42,394 nucleotides of DNA, taken from contig JAFGFZ010000345.1 of NCBI GenBank assembly GCA_016930815.1, positions 1-42,394 on the forward strand, written 5' to 3'. Under the pieces are notes generated by a model, which was not told where the DNA came from, made no database searches, and saw nothing but the letters and a program-made list of their open reading frames with translations. Of the stretch, positions 33,059-41,571 are shown in pieces (position 1 is the first letter of the stretch; every line of letters begins with the position of its first letter). Position numbers and translations under genes: made by a program. This DNA is from Pirellulales bacterium (GTDB lineage: Bacteria; Planctomycetota; Planctomycetia; Pirellulales; Lacipirellulaceae).

Positions 33059-35655
33059 TAATGATCAACCAGCTTCCGAAAGGATTCTCGCATTCGATCA
33101 CCACCCAGGTCAGGATAAATCGCGGTTGTCAAGCGTATGAGTGTCATCGCCTCGTCTCGGCGGCCGAGGCGGATCAGCAACTCGCAGCGGGCGTATCGGG
33201 CGCGGAACCACCGCGGCCCACCCGGTTTGCTGCCATGTTCCACGGCCTGCCATGCCCGCAACGCGGTGTTCCAATCCTTCGCGCCGCCCGTTTGGCTGAG
33301 GAGCCGCGCTTGATCTTCTCGCAAGTCTCCGTCTTTTGGTCTTTGTTTCACCAGTTGAGTATAAAGGGCCAGTGCCTCATCGTAGTGACCTAGCACATCA
33401 TGCGCGGCAGCGCGTGCCCGATCCAAAAGAAAACGATCCGCAGCGGAAAAGCCATTTCGCTCGTGCCCGAAACGTTCGACCAAGTGGAGAACGAACTGAG
33501 CTACGGCGGCCTTTTTTTCATGGCCCGTTGACTGATGCAAGATTTTTCTGGATTGCTCAACCAATTCAACCATTGGCAAGTGTCCGTCCGGGAGCTGTTT
33601 GGCCAGTTCATCCGCCTCATGGATTGCGCCTTGAATAAGGAGGGCTTCGGCGAGTAAAGCCCTGGCGGTTGCTTTCCAAGCCGAATCAACTTCATTGGAT
33701 CCGGCGAGTGCGGCTGTTAGGATCTCCCGACAATACTCCGCGCCATCCTCGGCATAGCGGATATGCATTCGGCCCAGACTGAGGGCAATCGAACGCTGCA
33801 GTGGTGTCCAAGGACTCGGCCACGTCTTGTCCGGTCCTGCAATCAGAGGTTGCAGGAATTGGGTCGCTTCCTGAACACATTGGATCCGGAAATTCCGATC
33901 GAGATTTTCCTTCAGAAGTCGCTCGTAGAGATCGCAGACACAATTCAATCCCCTCGGGAAGTGTTCACTGTCCGGAGGGATGGACTGATACATGGCAATG
34001 GCTTCACGCCAAGATCGCTGGTTTTCGAGCCATTGGCCATACCAGAATCGGGCATCATTCGCCGTGGGCGAGTTGGGCCAGTTCGATAGATGATTTTGCA
34101 GAAGTGCCGTGTAGCGTTCTTCCGCACCGCTTCGAGCGGCAGGTCCCTCGGCTCGCCGGACCAGGCCAGATGCGCAAAGGATCGCCATGCGATGGGCCCG
34201 GGCCGCATTCGGATGTTGCGGCATCGTCTCGGCCAAACGGCAATAACGATCGCAGGCCACTTGGAGTTGATCCATCTTCTGTTCCAAGGCAGCCGCCGTG
34301 AAACCGAACTGGAATCTCCGATCAGCATCTCCAATCTTTCTGGCCGCGCCAGCTGCCTGATCGTAGGCGGCAATGGCTTCGGATATCTTACCTGCCCGGT
34401 AGAGACTTTCAGCCGCGATCCTAAGGGCATCCAGATCCGATCCACCCCTCTGAACCACATCGGTCGATGCGAACAGCCGGCCGACCTGCATTTCGGCTCG
34501 ACGCCCCGCGGCCGGACCGTACTCGTTGCCTATCAATCGGACCTGGTCAAGGATACGGGATGAGAGCGAATCAAGCTCGGTCGGATCGGCAGGGTGATGC
34601 GCGGCCTGCCAGAGGGCGAGATAAACATCCAGGTGCGCAAAATCGAGCTGTTGGGAAACGAGGCCGTGTCGTGAGCGTCCTTTTTGGATCGCAGCGCGTG
34701 CTTCCGTTAGATCACCCTCGCTTACGAGCAGTTGCACTCGATTGGCTTCGATACAAAGGGTTACCCAATCGGGTGGTTTGGTCTCAAGCAAAGCCTGCAT
34801 TTCTTGGCGGCAGGCGTCACCATGACCGAGTAACCGCAGGCAGGCAATCCGAACCAGGCGCGCACGCCAACTCAAGAGATCCTGCCCTATGGCGACACCG
34901 GGCTGTGCCAGTTGTTCCAGGGCACGGGTCAGGGCGTTGACATGGTCTTCGCTCCCAGACGGATAGCATAGAGCCTGATTTTGCAGAGCCCGCGCCAGTT
35001 CAATTGCCACATGCCGTTCCAAGCCTTCCAATTCGGCAGCCGACCAGCCGTCTTCGGACGGTTCGGTACGGCTCAAACGGACCTGCCGGAGCAGTGTCTT
35101 TGTCTGTTCCACCACATCCGTCATTCCACGAATCGCTTGACGAAGATGTTCCTTCGCCAATTCGAAGCGATTGGAATCGGACACCCCCGTTGCTTCCAGA
35201 CGCTCCAATTCCCCTGCCGCCAGCCATGTCAAAGCGTCTTGGAGATCCACCAGCAACCGCTTTGGGTGATTGGGTTCCGAGCGTGTGAATTCGGCGGTTA
35301 CCTTATGAGCCTTCTCCCACAACATGGAACGCTCGCCGGGTGGCGATGCGACTGCCCATTCGGCATACGTTTTCGCCAGTTCAATCGTTCGGCTGGCCCT
35401 GGCATCGGAGGTTGAATTTTCAGCAAGTGGTTGACCGAGGATCTGCTTTTCGGCAAGCCAATACAAACCACGCGCTCGCAGCCCATCGAGAAATTCGGTA
35501 TCCCTTGTGCTGGCGCTGAGCATGATGGGAAGACCCCATGCAATCAGGACAAGGGCCCCTATTTGGATTCTGGTTGGGAATCGACCCAGTAACCAGCCGT
35601 CTTTGAAGAAACACGAGCAATAGTACAAACGAACTCTTTGCACGAACGCATTCAT
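33058..35655 (-). CDS. Large TPR-repeat protein of an ExbB/ExbD cluster
   Basis: 865 residues. A basic N-terminus is followed by one hydrophobic helix (about 30-50, GALVLIAWGLPIMLSA), so it is probably an exported or membrane-anchored protein. The remainder is helical with TPR-like units, e.g. ISEAIAAYDQAAGAARKIGD, HYDEALALYTQLVKQRPKDGD and RRDEAMTLIRLTTAIYPDLGG. No catalytic motif is visible. Its ATG overlaps the stop codon of the upstream ExbD gene (four bases), so it is part of the ExbB-ExbD-ExbD operon. In this position it may be the periplasmic scaffold or load of the ion-driven motor. The role is inferred from context only. Confidence 0.8.
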   Translation of the reverse strand: MNAFVQRVRLYYCSCFFKDGWLLGRFPTRIQIGALVLIAWGLPIMLSASTRDTEFLDGLRARGLYWLAEKQILGQPLAENSTSDARASRTIELAKTYAEWAVASPPGERSMLWEKAHKVTAEFTRSEPNHPKRLLVDLQDALTWLAAGELERLEATGVSDSNRFELAKEHLRQAIRGMTDVVEQTKTLLRQVRLSRTEPSEDGWSAAELEGLERHVAIELARALQNQALCYPSGSEDHVNALTRALEQLAQPGVAIGQDLLSWRARLVRIACLRLLGHGDACRQEMQALLETKPPDWVTLCIEANRVQLLVSEGDLTEARAAIQKGRSRHGLVSQQLDFAHLDVYLALWQAAHHPADPTELDSLSSRILDQVRLIGNEYGPAAGRRAEMQVGRLFASTDVVQRGGSDLDALRIAAESLYRAGKISEAIAAYDQAAGAARKIGDADRRFQFGFTAAALEQKMDQLQVACDRYCRLAETMPQHPNAARAHRMAILCASGLVRRAEGPAARSGAEERYTALLQNHLSNWPNSPTANDARFWYGQWLENQRSWREAIAMYQSIPPDSEHFPRGLNCVCDLYERLLKENLDRNFRIQCVQEATQFLQPLIAGPDKTWPSPWTPLQRSIALSLGRMHIRYAEDGAEYCREILTAALAGSNEVDSAWKATARALLAEALLIQGAIHEADELAKQLPDGHLPMVELVEQSRKILHQSTGHEKKAAVAQFVLHLVERFGHERNGFSAADRFLLDRARAAAHDVLGHYDEALALYTQLVKQRPKDGDLREDQARLLSQTGGAKDWNTALRAWQAVEHGSKPGGPRWFRARYARCELLIRLGRRDEAMTLIRLTTAIYPDLGGDRMRESFRKLVDH

Positions 35656-36089
35656 TCGATCGATGCGGCGAATTGTATTCGGTCGAAGCCGATGAGGCGA
35701 CAGAGGTCGTAGACATCGATTGCATGCCCCAGTGGCATATCACCATCCATGTCCAGAATAACCGGCACGCTGGCGTCTATTTCGAAAACAGCCGCTAGGA
35801 CGGTCCTGACATCCAAGAGAGTCGCACAGAGACGTTCATCAACGGCCCATCGCGGCTGGCCATTCTGGAGGGTAGCCCGAACGACAACTTGCTCCGGCGG
35901 TGGTTCGATCTGGGACTGCAGGTTGGACGGCGCGGTTCCGGCAGCCAGCAAACTCGTTGGCAAAATGGCTTCGGCCATTTGAAAGCTGGCAGTGCAGACG
36001 AAGAAAATTAATAGAAGAAACACAACATCGATCATCGGCGTCATAGCCAGGTCAGATTCATTTCGACGGGAGATGTACGGAGCCCTCAC
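35652..36089 (-). CDS. ExbD/TolR-family protein, second copy
   Basis: 145 residues. The N-terminal membrane helix carries the family motif TPMIDVVFLLLIFF, with the proton-site Asp, then a periplasmic domain of about 100 residues. The latter has the GHAIDVYDLCRLIGF helix and RIQF strand typical of the ExbD/TolR fold. With ExbB it forms an inner-membrane motor that couples the proton gradient to envelope work. Starts with GTG, one base after the stop of the other ExbD, and overlaps the TPR gene by four bases. The periplasmic part contains a Pro-rich, longer linker (SQIEPPPEQVV) absent from the neighbour. Confidence 0.88.
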   Translation of the reverse strand: MRAPYISRRNESDLAMTPMIDVVFLLLIFFVCTASFQMAEAILPTSLLAAGTAPSNLQSQIEPPPEQVVVRATLQNGQPRWAVDERLCATLLDVRTVLAAVFEIDASVPVILDMDGDMPLGHAIDVYDLCRLIGFDRIQFAASIE

Positions 36090-36090
36090 G

Positions 36091-36513
36091 TCATTCCTCT
36101 CGTTTTACCACGGCGAACGTGACATTCCAGATAGCTGCTCGGGCACATGCGAGTAGAATTGGCTCCACGATCCGATAGGGAACCTCGCGATGCCCGCGGA
36201 TACGCACTTCAAGATCATCGCCCAATTTGCGGCGTTCCACAGCAAGCCGTCGGCTCAGTTCGTGCTCGGTGACCAATCGACTCCCAAGCAGGACACGGCC
36301 ATCCGCCATAACATGGATCATCACCCGGGGCCGAACTGCCTCACTCGGTTCTTGTCCCGTATCCGCCTTGGGAAGATCGAGTTCCACCTGTGTTTCCTGC
36401 CTTGCTAAATGGCTGCTAACCAGGAAAAAGATAATGAGCTGGAAGACAACATCGATCATCGGCGTCATGTTGAAACGTAGAAGGAGACGCCGAGGAGGCG
36501 CAGGTAATCGCAT
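36091..36513 (-). CDS. ExbD/TolR-family protein, first copy
   Basis: 140 residues. An arginine-rich start (PPRRLLLRF) precedes the membrane helix with TPMIDVVFQLIIFFLVSS, containing the conserved Asp. The periplasmic domain includes VELDLPKA, the usual ExbD block, and ends in an IWNVTFAVV strand. Together with ExbB and the second ExbD it would make the proton-driven complex. Two dissimilar ExbDs suggest a heteromeric motor. The start is ATG 36513; the gene begins 40 bases after exbB. Complete. Confidence 0.9.
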   Translation of the reverse strand: MRLPAPPRRLLLRFNMTPMIDVVFQLIIFFLVSSHLARQETQVELDLPKADTGQEPSEAVRPRVMIHVMADGRVLLGSRLVTEHELSRRLAVERRKLGDDLEVRIRGHREVPYRIVEPILLACARAAIWNVTFAVVKREE

Positions 36514-36553
36514 GGTGGTTCCAAGGATGGTTGTAGGACGATCGTATCACGTG

Positions 36554-37399
36554 CTATTGCACGCGTGGTGGGGGGCCTCGCCTGGGCATCTGCGAGCGTT
36601 TGATTGGGAGTAAGGCATGTTGTGCCATAGAGGCCGTTTCAGCGACCAATTGATCAACGCGGCTCCGGAACACGGCATATGCCGCCAAGGACGGGATGGC
36701 AATCAAAAGTCCGCCCACCGTGGTCACGAGTGCACAGTAAATCCCGCTGGCCAATTCCGAGGCCCGCGCCGCCCCCTGGGTATCGGCCACTTCTTGAAAT
36801 GCAAATATCATGCCGATCACGGTACCCAAGAGGCCAACCATCGGCGCGATATTGCCAAGAACGGAAAGGTACTCCACCTTCCTGAGCTGCCGCGCAGCCT
36901 GCTCGGCAAGCGCATCTTCCGCTCCTTTTTCAACGGCCGGCCATCCGGCGTCCACTTCCGACAAACCTGCATGCAGGACGAACGCCAGCACACTCGGTTT
37001 CTGCTGGCATGCATGATCGGCAGCCTGAAGATCGCCACTCGATAGATGCCTGAAAACCAGATCACCTAGACCAGGCGGCATGAACACATCCTGGCGAATC
37101 GTCATCAGGTGTTCGATTACCAATGCCAAGCCGCCGATCGACAGGGCAAAAAGCAGGAGCATAATCAAAGATCCAGAGAGCCCTCCGGAGAAAATGATCT
37201 GGAAGAATCCTCGGGGCTGATCGGTTTTATCAGCGCGTTCCGGGACCGTGGCTGCCAGCACCGGTTGGTTCTGAACCGGCCGGACGGATGCGTTCTCCCG
37301 AAATCCGATCCGATCGGATAGGGACGGCCCCTTGGCTTGGACCGGGATTGGGCCGCATAAAACAAGCAGCAAATACGTCAAGAGGACCAGACGCTGCAC
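36554..37399 (-). CDS. exbB: ExbB/TolQ/MotA-family proton channel protein
   Basis: 281 residues. An N-terminal signal-like helix (about 3-20) and a linker of about 60 residues precede the family's three membrane segments: about 90-115 (SGSLIMLLLFALSIGGLALVI), 190-212 (LGNIAPMVGLLGTVIGMIFAF) and 230-250 (CALVTTVGGLLIAIPSLAAYA). The GLLGTV and the TVGGLLIAIP blocks are diagnostic of MotA/TolQ/ExbB. The signal-containing periplasmic N-terminus is the form found in planctomycetes and related bacteria. Starts with GTG 37399 and heads the four-gene minus-strand operon. It is not possible to say from sequence whether the cluster serves TonB-type import, Tol-type division or another task. Confidence 0.9.
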   Translation of the reverse strand: MQRLVLLTYLLLVLCGPIPVQAKGPSLSDRIGFRENASVRPVQNQPVLAATVPERADKTDQPRGFFQIIFSGGLSGSLIMLLLFALSIGGLALVIEHLMTIRQDVFMPPGLGDLVFRHLSSGDLQAADHACQQKPSVLAFVLHAGLSEVDAGWPAVEKGAEDALAEQAARQLRKVEYLSVLGNIAPMVGLLGTVIGMIFAFQEVADTQGAARASELASGIYCALVTTVGGLLIAIPSLAAYAVFRSRVDQLVAETASMAQHALLPIKRSQMPRRGPPPRVQ

Positions 37400-37700
37400 G
37401 GGTTATCTCGATTGAGAAAATGAAGTATTGCTGTCACGGAGTACGTCAACCATAACCACTTTCGAGTCAATCGCATAGAGTGGATCAGACCGGCAGATGC
37501 CAATTGCCTTTTCTCCGGGACACCGATAACCTAGAGGACATTTCAAAACCCGTTTTTTGAGGAGGTCGATGCCGCTGCTGAGCCTTCCTTTTCCGATGAT
37601 TCGGCTCGGTGCGTGCCGCGCCGTTCCGGTTTTGGAATGTTCTTGAGCCTTTGTTTCATTTCTCAATCCATTTGCAAACCTATCTTCACGGTCTTCAACC
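37400..37700. other. Divergent intergenic region between exbB and the sugar dehydrogenase
   Basis: 301 bases between two divergent starts. No convincing promoter seen. A 25-codon frame (37569-37646, plus) follows AGGAGG at 37560-37565 by three bases and is treated as a possible leader peptide only. A 108-codon minus frame also crosses it but looks spurious. Confidence 0.4.
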
Positions 37701-39017
37701 ATGTCAAAACTTGAGCAATTGATTGCCAACCAAACCGCTCTGGTGGGGGTTGTTGGCCTCGGTTATGTGGGATTACCGCTGATTCGAGCCTTTATTGAAG
37801 CCGGATATCGCACGATCGGATTTGATGTCGATCAAGCCAAGGTTGATAAACTGCTCGCAGGAGAGAGCTATATTGGCCATCTTCCATCCGAATGGATCGC
37901 CGCATGCATCCAAAACGGGCAGTTTGAACCAACGGCCGACATGGATCGCCTCGACGAGCCGGATGGTATTTTGATCTGCGTCCCGACCCCCCTCTCGGAA
38001 AGCCGGGACCCGGATCTTGGCTATATTGAGGCAACCACTGAGCAAATTGCGATCCGGCTCCGCAAAGACCAATTGATCGTTCTGGAGAGCACAACCTACC
38101 CCGGTACCACGCGAGACGTGATGTTGCCGATCCTCGAGATGTCAGGACTGAAATGCGGCACCGACTTCTTTATCGCATACAGTCCGGAACGCGAGGATCC
38201 GGGGAATCCAGATTTCACGGCCGGCAACATCCCGAAAGTGGTTGGTGCAGATGACGAGAAGAGTCTCTTGCTTGCCGTCTCTCTTTATGGGGGCGCAGTC
38301 CGGGAAGTCGTGCCCGTGTCGAGCTGGGAAGCCGCCGAAGCATGCAAAATACTGGAGAACACCTACCGCGCCGTCAATATTGCCCTCGTGAATGAACTCA
38401 AGCGGCTTTTCGAACGGATTGGAATTGATGTGTGGGAAGTCATCGATGCCGCCAAGACAAAGCCTTTCGGCTTCCAGGCATTCTATCCTGGCCCTGGACT
38501 CGGCGGACATTGTATCCCAATCGATCCTTTCTATCTGAGTTGGGTTGCCAGAAAGCATGGATTGACAACCCGATTTATCGAGCTGGCTGGTGAGGTCAAC
38601 ACGAGCATGCCCGAGTATGTCGTCGATCAAACCACACGGGCACTCAATGACCAGGGCAAGCCAGTGCGCGGGAGTAAAATTTGTATTCTCGGCATCGCTT
38701 ACAAGCGGGATATCGATGATCCCCGTGAAAGTCCATCATTCGAACTGATCCACCTTCTCCAAATGCGGGGTGCCATCATTTCGTATAACGATCCGCATAT
38801 CCCCGTCATCCCACACATGCGGCACTATGATGTGCCGGCTCTGTCGAGTAGCCAGTTATCCGCTGCGTTCCTGGCAGCGCAAGATTGCCTGATTATTGCA
38901 ACCGACCATTCGGCATACGACTATCCGTTCCTTGTCGAGCACAGCCAGCTTGTTATTGACACCCGCAATGCAACTAAAAATGTCACGTCATTTCGGGAGA
39001 AGATTTACAAAGCGTAA
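37701..39017 (+). CDS. Nucleotide-sugar dehydrogenase (WbpA/UDP-sugar 6-dehydrogenase type)
   Basis: 438 residues. The Rossmann NAD motif VGLGYVGLP lies near residue 18, followed by LICVPTPL and the catalytic Cys271 in GLGGHCIPIDPFYL. The block AAEACKILENTYRAVNIALVNEL is typical of the family, as is the C-terminal LGIAYKRDIDDPRESPS. It oxidises a UDP-sugar C6 to the acid in two NAD-dependent steps. WbpA/TviB-like dehydrogenases (UDP-GlcNAc or UDP-GalNAc) match better than classical UDP-glucose dehydrogenase. Because the next gene decarboxylates UDP-glucuronate, UDP-glucose is also a reasonable substrate. No clear ribosome site at ATG 37701. Confidence 0.87.
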   Translation: MSKLEQLIANQTALVGVVGLGYVGLPLIRAFIEAGYRTIGFDVDQAKVDKLLAGESYIGHLPSEWIAACIQNGQFEPTADMDRLDEPDGILICVPTPLSESRDPDLGYIEATTEQIAIRLRKDQLIVLESTTYPGTTRDVMLPILEMSGLKCGTDFFIAYSPEREDPGNPDFTAGNIPKVVGADDEKSLLLAVSLYGGAVREVVPVSSWEAAEACKILENTYRAVNIALVNELKRLFERIGIDVWEVIDAAKTKPFGFQAFYPGPGLGGHCIPIDPFYLSWVARKHGLTTRFIELAGEVNTSMPEYVVDQTTRALNDQGKPVRGSKICILGIAYKRDIDDPRESPSFELIHLLQMRGAIISYNDPHIPVIPHMRHYDVPALSSSQLSAAFLAAQDCLIIATDHSAYDYPFLVEHSQLVIDTRNATKNVTSFREKIYKA

Positions 39018-39101
39018 TCGCATGGATTCCCACGCAATTTCGGAATCAGAATGGTTGGATCCCTCCCTAGATAGCCTTCTTGTCGGAAGGAGATGATGTC
39101 T

Positions 39102-40076
39102 ATGTCACACCTCAAGCGCATCCTGGTTACGGGTGGAGCCGGCTTCTTGGGCTCGCATTTATGTGAACGGCTGGTCGAACAAGGTCACGATGTGATATGT
39201 CTGGACAACTTCTTCACGAGTCAAAAATCCAACGTGATGCATCTGCTCAATTTACCGAATTTTGAGTTGATCCGGCACGACATCACACAACCCATTTTTT
39301 TGGAAGTGGATGAGATCTACAACATGGCTTGCCCGGCCGCGCCAGGGCACTACCAATATAATCCGATCAAGACAATGAAGACCTCCGTGCTTGGTGCGGT
39401 CAATACGCTGGGGCTGGCAAAGCGATGTCGAGCCAAGATCCTGCAAGCCTCGACCAGCGAAGTCTACGGCGATCCAGAAGTCCACCCTCAACCGGAGACT
39501 TACAAGGGCGCTGTGAATACACTGGGCACCCGGGCTTGTTACGACGAAGGGAAACGGGCGGCCGAAACCCTTTTCATGGATTACTACCGGATGAACAGCG
39601 TCAATATCCGGATTGTGCGTATTTTCAATACCTACGGCCCCCGGATGCATCCATTTGATGGCCGTGTCGTCTCGAACTTTATCCGGCAGGCCCTGGACGG
39701 TGATGATCTTACAATCTTCGGCGATGGGAGCCAAACACGTTCCTTCTGTTACCGGGATGATCTCATTGAGGGGATCCTTCGCATGATGAACGGGCCGGAT
39801 ACATTGATCGGTCCTGTGAATCTAGGCAATCCGAACGAGTTCACTATTCTCGAACTGGCGAAAATAATCTTGGAGCTGACCCAGTCCTCGTCCAAGCTCG
39901 TTTATTCCCCGCTTCCGGCCGACGATCCGACACAACGCCAGCCCGATATACGACTTGCGCAGAAACATCTCGCCTGGGAACCACGGATTCTGCTCCGCGA
40001 GGGTCTTCAGAAAACGATCGATTGGTTCCGCTCGATCCGTTTAAACGAATACCGACCGCCAACACCCAATTACTAA
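39102..40076 (+). CDS. uxs: UDP-glucuronate decarboxylase (UDP-xylose synthase)
   Basis: 324 residues of extended short-chain dehydrogenase. NAD motif GGAGFLG at residues 11-17; catalytic Tyr-x-x-x-Lys as YDEGK at 147-151; [13 protein letters not shown] and [14 protein letters not shown] are UXS signatures, as are [11 protein letters not shown] and [15 protein letters not shown]. It converts UDP-glucuronate to UDP-xylose in the cytosol for surface polysaccharides. The start is ATG 39102: AAGGAG (39087-39092) is nine bases upstream; ATGs at 39093 and 39096 lie inside or right after it. The upstream dehydrogenase would supply the UDP-glucuronate. Confidence 0.92.
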   Translation: MSHLKRILVTGGAGFLGSHLCERLVEQGHDVICLDNFFTSQKSNVMHLLNLPNFELIRHDITQPIFLEVDEIYNMACPAAPGHYQYNPIKTMKTSVLGAVNTLGLAKRCRAKILQASTSEVYGDPEVHPQPETYKGAVNTLGTRACYDEGKRAAETLFMDYYRMNSVNIRIVRIFNTYGPRMHPFDGRVVSNFIRQALDGDDLTIFGDGSQTRSFCYRDDLIEGILRMMNGPDTLIGPVNLGNPNEFTILELAKIILELTQSSSKLVYSPLPADDPTQRQPDIRLAQKHLAWEPRILLREGLQKTIDWFRSIRLNEYRPPTPNY

Positions 40077-40093
40077 TGGACCCTAACAAAACT

Positions 40094-40155
40094 CTGTTGT
40101 GGCCGGTCTCCTAACCGAGCTATCCTGTTGTGGCCGGTCTCCTGACCGAGCCACA
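40094..40155. repeat. Tandem 31-bp repeat, two units, with internal hairpins
   Basis: Units 40094-40124 and 40125-40155 match at 27 of 31 positions. Both begin CTGTTGTGGCCGGTCTCCT. In unit 2, CGGTC pairs with GACCG around TCCT; in unit 1 one base (A for G) breaks this. The block fills most of the gap between two convergent genes and may act as a transcript end. Confidence 0.65.
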
Positions 40156-40161
40156 GGCCGA

Positions 40162-40392
40162 TTACACACGAAAAACATCCAGGCATCTTGCGGCAATCCA
40201 TTCATCCGCGCTGGAAGACATCCCCTTGGTTGCGCCGAGTCCGCCGTATTCGCTGATCTCCAAATAGAGGAACACGCAAGCGATAACCAGCGCGATCACG
40301 GAAAGGATCAACAGGACGGTATAAATCGATGATTTCGGCTTGGGAACAAGAACGCCCCCAGGGCTATCCGACTCGAAGTTTGGTTGCGACAC
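40162..40392 (-). CDS. Small single-pass membrane protein
   Basis: 76 residues with one strong membrane helix (about 23-45, IYTVLLILSVIALVIACVFLYL) in the middle, preceded by a polar, Pro/Lys segment. Unknown function. Start at GTG 40392, with GAGG nine bases upstream; an earlier GTG at 40398 adds two residues. It overlaps the 3' end of the coiled-coil gene by 29 bases, so the two are probably translated in a coupled manner. Proteins of this size and placement are common in planctomycetes, but I do not recognise a family. Confidence 0.65.
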   Translation of the reverse strand: MSQPNFESDSPGGVLVPKPKSSIYTVLLILSVIALVIACVFLYLEISEYGGLGATKGMSSSADEWIAARCLDVFRV

Positions 40393-41203
40393 GATCACCT
40401 ACCTCAATGCGGCCGTTAAGTGTACGGGGAATAATTCTTCCAATGGACTTGTCGGGTTCCGTATCTCGAATCTCAGCGCGTCCGAGATACCGGTTTCCAC
40501 GGTAAACCTCAACCGTATGCCCTCGTAGCAGTCCGTCGTCCGAACCGATGGATATCTCAATCAGCTGATCCGCGTTGAGTTGACGGACAACCAGGACTTC
40601 GCCTTTGACACGTGGAACGATCGCATCGGGTGGACGGTTTGGATCATGGCCGAGGGACGCGAGCCAATTGCTGTACTCGGCAACTTTTTCGACCAGCATC
40701 TGTTTTCGTTCTTCCGCCATGATCAGCTCGTTGAATTTCTGGTGCATGGCATCGGTTGCCTTTTTTGCGGCGGCGAATGCTGAATCGCGGTCGGATTGTT
40801 CCTTGCGTATCTCGGCTCGGAGCCCTTCCAATTCCTTGATAATCTGAGAATTATTGGCCTGCGTGGCTTTGGCTGCCTCAATGGCATCCCGCTGCGTGAG
40901 TCGGGTCGTATCGAGATCTTGACGCATGCTGTTATTTTCCGCGATCAGCGCGTCCCGTTCGCCCTTGACCTTAATCAGTTCCTGAGTCGCGATTTCCTGT
41001 TCGATTCGAAGTTGGCGCTCGATACGGTTGCGCCTTTCAACCAATCGCTCGTTCTCCGTCTTCCTATCATCCAATTGGCTCTTCAGTTGCTCGGCATCCT
41101 CACGCCAGTTTTTATGCGTCGCATAGACGGCCATCGATAAAAACATGAAGCCGAGGCTAATAATAAGGATCAGGCAAACACAGATTTTTCCGACGAGATT
41201 CAT
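40364..41203 (-). CDS. Membrane-anchored coiled-coil protein with MreC-like C-terminal part
   Basis: 279 residues. An N-terminal membrane helix (about 6-28) is followed by a long coiled coil (about 35-165: Glu/Lys/Arg/Gln-rich heptads such as EQLKSQLDDRKTENERLVERRN) and a C-terminal beta-rich domain (about 185-279) with VLVVRQLNADQLIEISIGSDDGLLRG and GRIIPRTLNGRIEVGDRV. This layout (membrane helix, coiled coil, beta domain) is that of MreC, the rod-shape scaffold, and the C-terminal part is similar in flavour; identity as MreC is not established. It is preceded by GGGAAG and a strong promoter candidate at 41438-41467. It overlaps the small membrane protein gene. Confidence 0.78.
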   Translation of the reverse strand: MNLVGKICVCLILIISLGFMFLSMAVYATHKNWREDAEQLKSQLDDRKTENERLVERRNRIERQLRIEQEIATQELIKVKGERDALIAENNSMRQDLDTTRLTQRDAIEAAKATQANNSQIIKELEGLRAEIRKEQSDRDSAFAAAKKATDAMHQKFNELIMAEERKQMLVEKVAEYSNWLASLGHDPNRPPDAIVPRVKGEVLVVRQLNADQLIEISIGSDDGLLRGHTVEVYRGNRYLGRAEIRDTEPDKSIGRIIPRTLNGRIEVGDRVATKLRVG

Positions 41204-41571
41204 CGCGACGCTTCCCGATACAGTTTACCCGTCGGCCGCGGCGAAGCAGACTCCTGGGAAGGTACAGGAACCGGCGCGGCCCGCTCCTCCCACGCGCTAG
41301 GCCCATGCATTCACCCAGTTACTGGACCAGTCTGTTCCGTCCACTGGTAGGGGAGAGTGGCATTCCTTGCAAGAAATCCGGTGAGTGCATGCCCTGCCAC
41401 GTCAGGAGATGCTGTGCTAGGGTTTGGTTGTTCTTTGAGTATAATCAAATCGGCTGGAAAGTGTCAAACTTGGCTGCAACAAAATGCGTCCCAGACACGA
41501 CTTAAGGTTCGAAATGCGGCAAGGAACCCGATTATAGGGCGCGGGACGGTTGTATGTTCGGTCTGATCGTA
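41204..41571. other. Gene-free stretch between coiled-coil gene and FKBP gene
   Basis: 368 bases. Contains the minus-strand promoter candidate at 41438-41467. A small plus-strand open frame (41305-41505) has no family similarity, no ribosome site, and overlaps the promoter, so it is not called. Confidence 0.5.
41438..41467 (-). promoter_or_regulatory. Strong sigma-70-type promoter for the coiled-coil gene
   Basis: On the minus strand: perfect TTGACA (41467-41462), an 18-base spacer and TATACT (41443-41438, five of six). It points at the 41203 start with a leader of about 230 bases. Best-scoring promoter in the window by eye. Confidence 0.6.

Noticed and set aside
37403-37729. 108-codon minus-strand frame ending four bases before exbB, with a few Cys
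   Set aside because: No ribosome site, overlaps the dehydrogenase start, and composition looks like random frame; no family similarity.
40094-40155. CRISPR array from the tandem repeat
   Set aside because: Units are directly adjacent with no spacers, only two copies, and no cas gene is nearby.
41305-41505. 66-codon plus-strand frame upstream of the coiled-coil gene
   Set aside because: No ribosome site; lies across the strong minus-strand promoter; no similarity.
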